Source: Norana najaformis
Taxonomy: Eukaryota; Annelida; Clitellata; Crassiclitellata; Hormogastridae
Direction: 5' to 3'
Assembly (NCBI GenBank): GCA_964023275.1
Contig: OZ029920.1
Coordinates: 2,891,956 to 2,955,955 of the forward strand
Length of the DNA stretch: 64,000 nt
A model generated the notes under the pieces. That model saw only the letters and a list, made by a program, of their open reading frames with translations, was not told the origin of the DNA and did no database searches. Both the position numbers and the translations under genes were made by a program. Of the stretch, positions 55,740-64,000 are shown piece after piece (the first letter of the stretch is position 1; each line of letters opens with the position of its first letter).

Positions 55740-56545
55740 GCCTACCTAGTACATTACGATGTAAACTTCCAGCATTTTGCTGTCAGTTGTATTGCATGAC
55801 ACAACCACCACCAACAAGACATATATATCAATAACAACCGCTTAGCCACTTTCCATTATTCCCTTTTGTATATGCGTGAATATGTGCATGTTATAAAGGC
55901 AATGGAAGTTGATAAAGAGAGAATGACACTTCACAAGGGCAGTACAGATAGTTAGTGAATGACCAACTCAAACTACTGTAGGCTACATTTGATACATGCA
56001 TACACTAAAGTTTTATTGCTTAACTTAACTCGGTTGTCAACGTCCAGTTTCAAATTTACCAGTGACAATTTGTTGGTTTTCAAGGGGGGCGCTGGCTAAG
56101 TTGACTCATATTTTGTACTCGTTCTACTTTAATCCTACTGCGATTTTACAAACACGATCTGCATTCTTTACGGCGAATAGAGTTAGGTTTTGAAACATTA
56201 TTTACCTCTGTATCGGCCACACTACCTTCGCTTTCTCTGCATTCAACTTCCCTTCACTCTGCTGTGATAAATTAATATTAGGCTGATATGCATATAGCCA
56301 CCCTAGGTTTTAGGTAGCAAAGCCTATTATTAAGCTCCAAAGTCAAACAATTGCTCCTAGAATACACTTGTTGAGTCTTCTTTCTAAAGTGAAGCTCATG
56401 CTTTCAACAATTTAAATAATACACACGAATGTATAAGGAAAAGCGAAGATTTACTATCGATCTATCGACTTGAATCGGCTTATAGTGTCTTACTTTGAAC
56501 GATGATAGCGAACTAGTATCTTCAATGAACGGCGACGAATTCCAA
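55740..56545. other. 3' flank of the Ig gene
   Basis: Probably holds the 3' UTR. I see no clear AATAAA within 800 bp of the stop, so the mRNA end cannot be placed. No other gene is supported. Confidence 0.4.
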
Positions 56546-56559
56546 GTCACGTTAAGACT

Positions 56560-56990
56560 GTTTAATCGCTTGCAAAATTAAAAAGGAACAATTTTACTTG
56601 AGTTTGATAGCTACGGTGGCTGTGTAAAGCGAGCCTTTGATCCAAAGGGAAAATTAATAAAGAAATGGCCAACAGATTGTGGAGTCGATTATGATCGTTT
56701 ATCAATTACAGATGAATCGAATGTCACTTTAACTCATTCGCGGAAGTAAATTAAATGAATATTCGCCAGATGGAAAGTTGATCCCAAAGAATAAAAATAT
56801 CATCAGATGCTAAAGTTTATCATCCATTCCATGCTATAAAAATGACTAATGGTTATTTCGTTGTTAGTCGTAGAGTGGATGCAGATGGAAAAAACTAATG
56901 GAATTCGTTGGGAAACGTGCAAAACGTGCAAAACGTGTAAATGAACCATCTGTTATATTTAGCCGTAAAGAATATAATATCTTAACTTGC
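56560..56990 (+). pseudogene. NHL-like beta-propeller gene fragment, decayed
   Basis: Pieces of a protein can be followed on +: 'GTILLEFDSYGGCVKRAFDP' with 'KGKLIKKWPTDCGVDYDRL' and 'SITDESNVTLTHSRK', then 'NEYSPDGKLIPKN', then 'DAKVYHPFHAIKMTNGYFVV' with 'SRRVDADGKN'. The YSxDGKLI...HPxHAIKxTNGxFVV wording is that of NHL-like propeller proteins common in invertebrates, seen in TRIM-like and stand-alone forms. Stops and frame changes lie between the pieces (near 56746, 56804 and 56897), so this copy is not functional. No introns are evident within the fragment, so a retrocopy or exon fragment are both possible. Confidence 0.6.
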
Positions 56991-56994
56991 AATA

Positions 56995-57525
56995 AAGGTA
57001 ATTTGTAATTTTTTAATTATTGTTTCTATAATGTTGTAATTTAATTTATCTAAATGATCACTTTGCTTAAGTAAATTGTTAATGCTTGTCCAGACTTACT
57101 GGAGTGATGTAAGCTTAGATCTATTACTATGTCTATGACATTTTATTTCCGAAGGGCTCCATATAAATGTTTTGAATGAACTTTTGAGTATTTTGTCTTG
57201 GCCATTTCTCGCAGACATTTGCCGAACGTTTTATGATGAGCCAAATTTGTTTGAAATCATAAATTAAACGTTTTAAATTTTAGATCCTCTATAGCGGCAC
57301 TGATGATGATGATGACGACGACGACGATGATGATGATGTGTCATAATGATTATTTGTCCAAATCCGCTTTGGACGAATCCAGAAATTATAGCTATTTTTG
57401 TTCTAAGTTCTAACGTTACTCATGATGTTGTGAAACAGGATAATTTGCCGGTTTCGCTGAACATACAATTATTTCACTCCATCCAATTCCGTCCCTAGTG
57501 TGTGGTGTAGTCAACGTCGCTGGTC
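56995..57525. other. Spacer before block 3
   Basis: AT-rich DNA with a GAT/GAC triplet tract at 57301-57338. No gene seen. Confidence 0.5.
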
Positions 57526-57741
57526 TCCTTGAACATTGGAAACGTCATCAGGACGCTGTTCATCTGGCGCTAGTTTCAGATTAGACTAGACATATAACGC
57601 AGTGTTGATATCGACGGCCCTGGCTGCGAGAAGTTGTTAAACGCGGGATTCTTTTTTGTAATATTTGGTTACGCTTAAACAACTCCAATCATTAGTATTC
57701 AACTTTATGCAAGGATCAATTTCTTTTTTACTTAGGTTGAA

Positions 57742-57849
57742 AATTCCGCCTGACTTGTTGGGGTAGTGCCAGTCCCAAGCCTGGATAAAGGGCGAGGGCG
57801 ACGGCAACGACCTTTGATGCCATAAGCTGTCGTTAAACTGAGGAACTAC
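57742..57849 (-). mobile_element. S element with 14-bp target-site duplication
   Basis: 108 bp flanked by TTACTTAGGTTGAA at 57728-57741 and 57850-57863. A second, partial minus-strand S copy (57861-57936) starts within a few bases of the right duplication. Two S elements are therefore nested or adjacent. Confidence 0.85.
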
Positions 57850-57860
57850 TTACTTAGGTT

Positions 57861-57936
57861 GAACTCCGCCACTGCCTTGGTTGGGGGTAGTGCCAGTCCC
57901 AAGCCTAGACAAAGGAGAAGGGCAGTTGCGGAGTTA
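57861..57936 (-). repeat. S element, partial, minus strand
   Basis: 'GAACTCCGCCACTGCCTTGG' to 'CAAGCCTAGACAAAGG', then 'GGGCAGTTGCGGAGTT' instead of the usual middle. The copy therefore appears rearranged, with part of its own end on the far side. Confidence 0.6.
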
Positions 57937-58491
57937 AACGACATCTTATCTTTGCAAAGGCTATAACATTGAACTTACCTAACTCTTGAGTTGAATTTTG
58001 AATATTTTGCAAAAAGCTTCGTCAGTATCTAACAATGACCGAAATCTCTTTTCTAAAATAATTAATATTATTTAATAAATTCTAGTGCCATTTTCTCAAA
58101 GTAGTTCTCAACGCCAAACGACACCTATGCTTTTGTGAGGTACTAAAAAGGCGCTATATTAAGTGCCTAGATAGTTGACTAAAGTGTAAAATCTTCGTGC
58201 TTCGTGGTCTGACTTAGCCTTACCTCATCGACCCTACCTTATTTTAGCTTAATTAAAAGCTCACGCACTATCGACATAATTTTTTACATAATTTAAAATA
58301 AAAATCTGTCTGATAACAAGGCTAGAATTTCGCGCATTAAAAAAGTACGAATATCTATAACGTGGAAAAAGCGATTAAAAGCGTCAATATAACAAGTAAT
58401 TACTCTTTTACGTTTTATTAACGGCATTTTATAGCAGCCAGCGCTCTTGACGTCAACTATGTCATCATTTAAAGGTAGAGGAGTCGGTTAT

Positions 58492-58604
58492 TAGTAGTAG
58501 TTCCACTGTTAACGACATCTTATGTCATCAAAGGCCGTTGAAGTCACCTTCCTCCTTTATCTAGGCTTGGGACTATCACTACCCGAAAACGGCAGTGGCG
58601 GAGT
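58492..58604 (+). repeat. S element
   Basis: 'AGTAGTTCCACTGTTAACG' to 'CGGCAGTGGCGGAGTT', in + orientation inside the inverted block. It has the CATCTTATG form and some changes in the middle. Confidence 0.7.
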
Positions 58605-58789
58605 TAAAACGAGAAGTTTATGACGTCAGAAAACGCTATTTAAAGGTGTCTTAAAATAGGCTAATGAAGTTTCGAGTGTTGAACGACATCTTGTGACTAC
58701 CAATGTCATTGCCGTCGAACTTACCACATCCTAGAGTTGAATAACTTGGTTTTTAATCGCAAGGCTCATTGGAACACGAATAATACTTT

Positions 58790-59340
58790 CGCTGGGAAGA
58801 TCAGGTGTCAAAAAAAGTCGACTGGTCACTGGCCTTCATATGCTGACGCTAAGAAAAAAGGCAGCGATACGCGGTGACATTTCATAAGATTTCCCTGTCC
58901 AGGAATCTCAGGCAACGACTTTTATGTCAGATTTATGGCCGTAGTTCCATGGTTACGAGATATAGGAGAGTGGTGAAGAGAAAGTCCGTAGTCAAGAAGC
59001 CACACAAAAAGGGAACAAATATCGCAGGTAAAGGAACGAATCCTATTCTAAGCAAAGGCCATCCTTAGGGCGTTGTACATCCGGCGACCGTGGAAGAGGC
59101 AGAGTCGGATCCTCAGGAGGAGATTTACAGAGTTACCTACCATTTGAAAGTGGCCAATGCTGAATATTCATTTGCGACGTCGCAGAGATAGTACGGAACG
59201 ACTATTTTACCCGATATCGAAATTAAGGCTAAAACGTGGGTGATTTAGGGCATAGAGCTGGGTTGGATCACCCACATTCCTCCAAGTAACATAAAAATTG
59301 CGGCCCCTGTTCAGTGTTTACTCATATCTTACGTTTGTCG
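58790..59340 (-). repeat. Module P, minus strand
   Basis: Reverse complement of P: 'AAAGGAACGAATCCTATTCT', 'AGCAAAGGCCATCCTTAGGG', 'CCGGCGACCGTGGAAGAGGC', 'GAGCTGGGTTGGATCACCC', then 'CCCCTGTTCAGTGTTTACTC'. It is the only full P copy on this strand and confirms the inversion. Confidence 0.75.
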
Positions 59341-59379
59341 TGGCTGTTAACATGAACCTTATTCTACCTCTTCAGGGAT

Positions 59380-59640
59380 ATCAAACCAACAGCGATTGAA
59401 CGAAAGTGAAAAATATATCGTCTAGTAAACACGATTTAAAGGTGTTTAAGCGTTCACTCGCTATTTGTAGTACACATGTTTATCAACATCGTACGCGGTT
59501 GCCAAAGCCGTTGGCGTCGACCGTAACTTATCGAACAACAAAACGTCAGCGGATACGAACTCCCTTGAAATTCGTCTCTTTTAACGAATAAAATGTATTT
59601 AAAAGATGGCTATAGTAAGATAGGGACAAGGTGGACGTCA
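59380..59640 (-). repeat. Module F, minus strand
   Basis: 'AACACGATTTAAAGGTGTTT', 'CATCGTACGCGGTTGCCAAA' and 'CTCTTTTAACGAATAAAATG' are F read backwards. Confidence 0.65.
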
Positions 59641-59685
59641 CGTTTCGACAGCCCTAGAAAGTACAAGAAACTAATAGTGAATACT

Positions 59686-60803
59686 AATAATAGTATAATG
59701 TAGACTTTAAGAAGGCATTTGACAGTGTAGACCAGAACGTGACATGGGCCGTTCTACAATCGTATGGAGTTGACAACAAACTGATTCAGTTGTTACGAGA
59801 CATAAATGGTACTTCACAAGCGGCGGTCAGGACATGTGGCAAGTTGGGACCGTGGTTTAGAACCAACAGGGGTATGAGGCAGGGTGATCCAATATCGCCC
59901 ATGGTGTTTATAACAGATTTGGAAAGAGCAATGGACAAGGTCAAGAGCAAAGGAATATCAGTTCAGGGAATATGCATAAACAATTTACGTTTTGCAGATG
60001 ATGTGGACATATTGGAGGAGGGACCTACAGAGCTGGAGTGCACAACACAAATGCTGAATGAAGAAGCAAAGAAATATGGACTGTACATGAACTTTGATAA
60101 GACAAAAACAATGGTATTTGGCGACAAAAATATCACCCAGCAGATAGTGGTTGAAAGAATGCAGCTGGAGAATGTAGAGAGGTTCACTTATCTTGGAAGT
60201 AATATGACATATGACCTAGATTGCAAAAGTGAAATAAAGATACGAATAGCGAGGGGAATGGCAGTGTTGAAAGCAATGGATAAAACTTGGAAGAGCAAAG
60301 CAATCAGCATGAAAACAAAACTGGAGGTATTAAAGACATGTGTATTCAGCACCATGATGTATGGATGTGAGACATGGGTCCTGACAAAAGACTCACGACG
60401 AAGAGTCTTGGCATTTGAGAGAAAATGTTACAGAAAAATCCTAAGGATCGGATGGACTCAGAAGATTAGGAATGAAGAGGTCTACGAAAGAGTGGCTATA
60501 ACCGAGAATCTACTGCAGAAGGTTATTCAGCGAAAACTTGGATTGTTTGGACATATCTGTAGAATGAAGGATGACAGAAATATTAAGACTCTGACGTTTG
60601 GAATTATGGAAGGTACGAACAAGAGAGGCAGACCACATCGAGAGTGGGTGGATGACATTGAGGAGTGGTGTGGCGCGGACTTGCAGAAACTGGGACATGC
60701 GGCTCAAAACAGAATCGAGTTTAGACACATTGTGAAACGGGCATCGGACACCTACGGGCATTGAGCCCATGGTTATTGATGATGATGATGATGAATAATA
60801 GTA
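59686..60803 (+). mobile_element. RTE-like LINE, 5'-truncated, with 10-bp target-site duplication
   Basis: AATAATAGTA flanks it at 59686-59695 and 60794-60803. The + frame runs from 'VDFKKAFDSVDQ' (palm) through 'RQGDPISPMVFITDLERAM', the catalytic 'FADDVDIL', 'KTKTMVFGDKN', 'YGCETWVLTKDSRRRVL', 'LFGHICRMKDDR' and 'KRGRPHREWVDDIEEWCG' to a stop at 60764. A TGA repeat tail follows, as is usual for RTE elements. The open frame, tail and target duplication suggest a young copy. The endonuclease and first reverse-transcriptase blocks are absent. Confidence 0.92.
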
Positions 60804-61024
60804 CGCTACGTTTAGGGTTTTGACAGCTTAGATTTGCTTTTTGACACTGTACAGTAGATGCCTTGCTTCTCTCAAACACGAGTGTCAAATTAGACTAGAA
60901 ACTTAAGGTATCAACAGCCCTGAGAACGATAAGTTGTTAAACAGTATTTGGTTACTATTAGACACCTTTGAATCACATTCAGGTAACGTTATATATAAAT
61001 CTCAAATTTCATTTAATGGGCAGT

Positions 61025-61140
61025 TTAACGCCGGCACTGCCTTGTTTGGGGTAGTGCCAGTCCCAAGCCTGGATAAAGGAGGAGGGCGACGGCAAAGGCC
61101 TTTGATGCCATAAGCTGTCGTTAAACTGAGGAACTACTAC
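61025..61140 (-). repeat. S element, minus strand
   Basis: 'TTTAACGCCGGCACTGCCTT' to 'CTGAGGAACTACTAC'. It is well kept, with no target duplication seen. It lies at the switch from inverted to forward array. Confidence 0.75.
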
Positions 61141-61177
61141 ATCGCTGGTCATTCAAATGAATCGTCTCTAGGATAAG

Positions 61178-61700
61178 GTGGATGTGAACGGACATGACAA
61201 CCGTAAATTGTCACTAAACCGTCAGCAGCGATTGCTATTTGCATGTTACTTTATGGAGTGTAACTCAAACCCAGTTCTATGCCCTGAACAACCGACATCT
61301 TTGCGCATACTTTCGAAATAGGCTGATGTTTTCGTTCTGTGTCATCTCTTTCCCATTAGCATCCGTTCTCTAAAAAGAAGATTCAGGTTTGGTAAGTTAC
61401 TCAAGGGAGGCAACGCTGTTCAGCTGTGTCTCAGGATCCGACTCTGCCTCTTCCGAGGTCACCTGATGGGCAACAGCCTGAGAACGGCCTTTGCTCAGAA
61501 CAGGGATCGTTCCTTTACCTCTATTAGTCGTTCCTTTTCGTGTGACTGTTTTTCTGCAGCATAAATTCACCTTCATTCTACACATCGTAACTCTGGAATT
61601 ATATCCATTAATCTGAGACACCATCCGTTCTTTAAGTTCCTCTGACAAGGACGTATTCTGAAAAGACAATGCGTCTCTTTACCCTAGGCACATGGTTATC
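61178..61700 (+). repeat. Module P copy 14 (long)
   Basis: 'ACGGACATGACAACCGTAAA', 'AGATTCAGGTTTGG', 'GGGAGGCAACGCTGTTCAGC', 'CCGAGGTCACCTGATGGGCA', 'CAGGGATCGTTCCTTTACC', 'CTCTGACAAGGACGTATTCT'. It is among the longest copies. Its minus strand is open for 90 residues, in line with other P copies. Confidence 0.75.
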
Positions 61701-62090
61701 GGGCAACGCATCTTCCCACAATCACATTTCTCTCGCCCTATTTCCGCGTGTAGGACTTGCATCTTAAAATACACCTTTGTCATCCACTTAATTGAGGAGG
61801 AAGTTCTTGAACGCTGTCTCTGCGTTGACCCTTCTCGTCCAAAACAGTTAGACTCGACAGGATCTCTATGGTATTATGGCTGTGACGATTACCGTAGTCT
61901 CACTCCGGTTTTACACAGACCTATGTTTCTGTGTTTATGGGGGAGGCGTTTGAAGAGTGGGGGATATACAGTTGAGGGAGGGGTCAAATGAAAATGGTTT
62001 CTGCTGTGCATATTTCGTGTAGGGCGAACTGTCATAGCCAACAGATCCCAAGCGTCGATGATGTTACTCGCAGTACGTGGCAGGCTTAGT
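61700..62090. other. Insert or unmatched part of module P
   Basis: Not matched elsewhere in the window. An open + frame (61692-61991) covers part of it; I recognise nothing in it. Confidence 0.3.
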
Positions 62091-62410
62091 ATATGTATCT
62101 TCTCAGACACTGTTAATCACGGCGGAAGTTCTTACACAAACTTTTTCGAATTCTTTGGGTTTCAAAATGCGTAGGATTTAGTAAGGAAATTAATCAACTC
62201 TGGAGGAAGGTTAGGCCGAAGTTAATGGCCGTAGCAGCCGAAAGATGTCGTTAAACACCCAAAACTACATAGGTCAACATTTAGACACCTTAAAATAGCT
62301 TTTCTTGTTATTATAAATTTCTGTTTATTTAAATTGCGTTGAAGGTTCCATATCTTCAAACGTGTGGTCGACGTGAACGGCGCTCGCAGCCATAAGATTT
62401 CTTTAAACGT

Positions 62411-62510
62411 TAACTCCGCCACTGCCTTTAATCGGGTAGTGCCAGTCCCAAGCCTGGATAAAGGAGGAGGGCGATGTCAACGGCCTGTGATACATAAGAT
62501 GTCGTTAAAT
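62411..62510 (-). repeat. S element, minus strand
   Basis: 'TTAACTCCGCCACTGCCTTT' to 'ACATAAGATGTCGTTAAAT'. The middle is well kept. Confidence 0.7.
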
Positions 62511-62651
62511 AAAAGGAGATCGTAGCAGTTTTAATATAACTCAGAATTCAGGCAACAACGGGATTCCTCAATGGGCTACATATGCTGCAATTTAAAGAAA
62601 GGATGTCTTTTCCGACTGGTTAAATTTCAATTGTTTTACGACATCTAATCA

Positions 62652-62658
62652 GATAGAT

Positions 62659-62707
<49 letters not shown>
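62652..62707. repeat. AG dinucleotide tract
   Basis: AGAT units followed by an AG run of about 45 bp. Confidence 0.95.
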
Positions 62708-62710
<3 letters not shown>

Positions 62711-62717
62711 GTCCTGT

Positions 62718-62830
62718 AGTAGTTCTTCAGTCTAACGACAGCTTATGGCATCAAAGGCCGTTGCCGTCGCCCTCCTCCTTTATCCAGTCTTGGGACTGGC
62801 ACTACCCCCGAACAAGGTAGTGGCGGAGTT
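62718..62830 (+). repeat. S element, young-looking
   Basis: 'GTAGTAGTTCTTCAGTCTAA' through 'CAGCTTATGGCATCAAAGG' to 'GTAGTGGCGGAGTT'. It is full length with few changes. No target duplication could be seen beside the AG tract. Confidence 0.8.
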
Positions 62831-63240
62831 CAAAGGTACATATAGCATGCCATAGAGCATTTTTAAAGGTGTCTAAGCAGACCCTAATACAAATAACTAG
62901 AATCGGATGTGTAACGACATCTTACGGCTGTCCCTGGGATTTACAGCTATAGAACCGAGTAGCCTGACACCAGGTGCCTACCCAGTGTCCACGTGAGTTG
63001 TCTGTTCGAGAATTTTTTCTTCAATTTACCTTTTGGTTTGCGACCGGACATGCTCTGTTTTCGTATTGCAGATCATTTTTGCTTTGCTTCGAATTTAAAA
63101 CACAAGTTAAACTATTCCTGAATCAGGTGAAGTCGAAGTCAATCTCCTTGGCAGTTAAACATCCGAAACTATGTTAGCCTAAATTTCGACACCTTGAAAT
63201 AGCTACATTTGTTATGTTATAAACTTATCATATTTGTTTT

Positions 63241-63357
63241 TAACTCCGCCGCTGCCCTGTTTGGGGTAGTGTCAGTCCCAAGCCTGGATAAAGGGGCAGG
63301 GCGACGGCAACGGCCTTTGATGCCATAAGATGTCGTTAAACTGATGAACTACTACTA
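63241..63357 (-). repeat. S element, minus strand
   Basis: 'TAACTCCGCCGCTGCCCTGT' to 'AACTGATGAACTACTACTAC'. It is full length, with the CATCTTATGG form. Confidence 0.75.
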
Positions 63358-63386
63358 CTTAATCACTGCTTTCACACAGTTTCTTC

Positions 63387-63490
63387 AATGTCAACGGCGA
63401 AAGCATCCACAAGATGTCGCTATACAATGCAAACTACTGTACTATTAATAACAACATCTTGTGGCTGCGAGCTCCGTGACGTCGACCTCA
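63387..63490. repeat. Compact inverted repeat of half-units
   Basis: The reverse motif 'TCAACGGCGAAAGCATCCAC' with 'AAGATGTCGC' faces 'AACAACATCTTGTGGCTGCG' with 'CGTGACGTCGAC' across about 30 bp. It is the tightest foldback of the array motif in the window. Confidence 0.6.
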
Positions 63491-64000
63491 CCTAAGGTTA
63501 TAAGATTTTTTAAACAGTTGGCCTAATTAGCGGTTCCTGAGTTGTGACAGCAAGGCCGTTTGCGACAAAGTCGAAGGTAGGTAGATTCTGTTAAACGACT
63601 CGGTGTCAAAACGCCTTTAATACTTCAGCAAAGGAAAGATGTCGTTAGGCGCTGAGAAGTACTTTGGTTAAATCTCATGATATTAGTCTCTTCTCAACCA
63701 CTGATTAACACGGGCGAAGTTCTTATACAAACTTTATCGAATTCTTCGGGTTTTAATAAGCTTTGGATTTTAAAAAAGAAATTAATCAACTCCATAGGAA
63801 GGTGAGGTCGAAGTTAATGAAATTGACAGCCAAAAGATGTCGTTAACCATTAAGTACTGCATAGGTATACACTTAGACACCTTAAAGCAGCTTTTCCTGA
63901 AATTATAAAGTTCTTCGTTGCCTTAGACCTGTTGTTTTTTCCTTAACAAAGCAGTAGCTCAGTTAAAAGGGCGAAATGAAATTTTCATAAACTTGGGAAT

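Larger units (their letters stand above)
57530..61000 (-). repeat. Superunit array, block 3a, inverted
   Basis: Modules E, F, H and P are read on the minus strand here: reverse H at 58090-58190 ('CTATATTAAGTGCCTAGATA'), reverse P at 58790-59340, reverse F at 59380-59640, and reverse E-like text at 60870-60990 ('TCTCAAACACGAGTGTCAAA'). The rest of the window's array is on +. An S pair and an RTE-like LINE have since been inserted. Confidence 0.7.
61165..64000 (+). repeat. Superunit array, block 3b, forward
   Basis: Module P (61178), G (62095-62270 and 63690-63850), H (63605-63670), D-like half-units (62870-62930) and several S copies, all in the + orientation of block 1. The block runs off the window. 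Confidence 0.7.

Noticed and set aside
62642-62707. AG tract as a retroposon tail of the following S element
   Set aside because: It is on the 5' side of the + strand S copy, and other S copies have no such tract.

Overview
Kind of organism: this is a nuclear segment from an animal. Genes are split by GT-AG introns, and the window carries LINE fragments of CR1/L2, Jockey/I-like and RTE-like type, tRNA-derived SINEs with A and B boxes, an immunoglobulin-superfamily membrane protein and aquaglyceroporin exons. The base composition is AT-rich. An invertebrate is likely from the style of the aquaglyceroporin and NHL-like sequences, but I cannot name the phylum from sequence alone. Most of the window is repeat DNA. 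|| Layout. (1) 1-27.6 kb is a long, old array of a composite repeat ('superunit', about 1-3 kb per copy). Its modules recur in the same order and orientation, diverged from each other and interrupted by later LINE, SINE and other insertions. I call its modules C, D, E, F, P, H and G, in order of occurrence. P (about 200-600 bp) is the easiest to recognise. Most other modules are built from one pair of short motifs (TTTAACGACATCTTATGGC and AAAGGTGTCTAAGC) seen in both orientations, so the DNA is full of potential foldbacks. (2) 28-38 kb is mostly non-array DNA. It holds aquaglyceroporin exons in a striking arrangement: exon 1 on +, then exons 5, 4 and 3 on -, then exon 6 on +. A second exon 1 lies at 37.4 kb inside a duplicated block of about 1 kb. 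(3) 38-39 kb is a dense microsatellite cluster. (4) 39-46 kb is array again, with several LINE fragments, one (42037-43121) bounded by a 12-bp target-site duplication. (5) 46.7-55.7 kb is the best gene in the window: five phase-1 exons encoding a 345-residue protein with signal peptide, three Ig-like domains, one membrane span and a short basic tail. Intron 3 holds exactly 64 head-to-tail copies of a 64-bp repeat with no length change. (6) 56.5-57.0 kb is a decayed NHL-like beta-propeller fragment. (7) 57.5-64 kb is array again. The part at 57.5-61.0 kb is inverted relative to the rest and holds an RTE-like LINE with a target-site duplication. || A short mobile element ('S element', about 104-113 bp) is scattered through array and non-array DNA. 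Three copies have clean 10-14 bp target-site duplications. It carries the same stem motif as the array, which links the array to an active or recently active retroposon-like family. || How the genes work together: there is no operon-like logic. The aquaglyceroporin locus and the Ig receptor are independent host loci lying between repeat blocks. All assignments come from reading the sequence by eye; no search was run.
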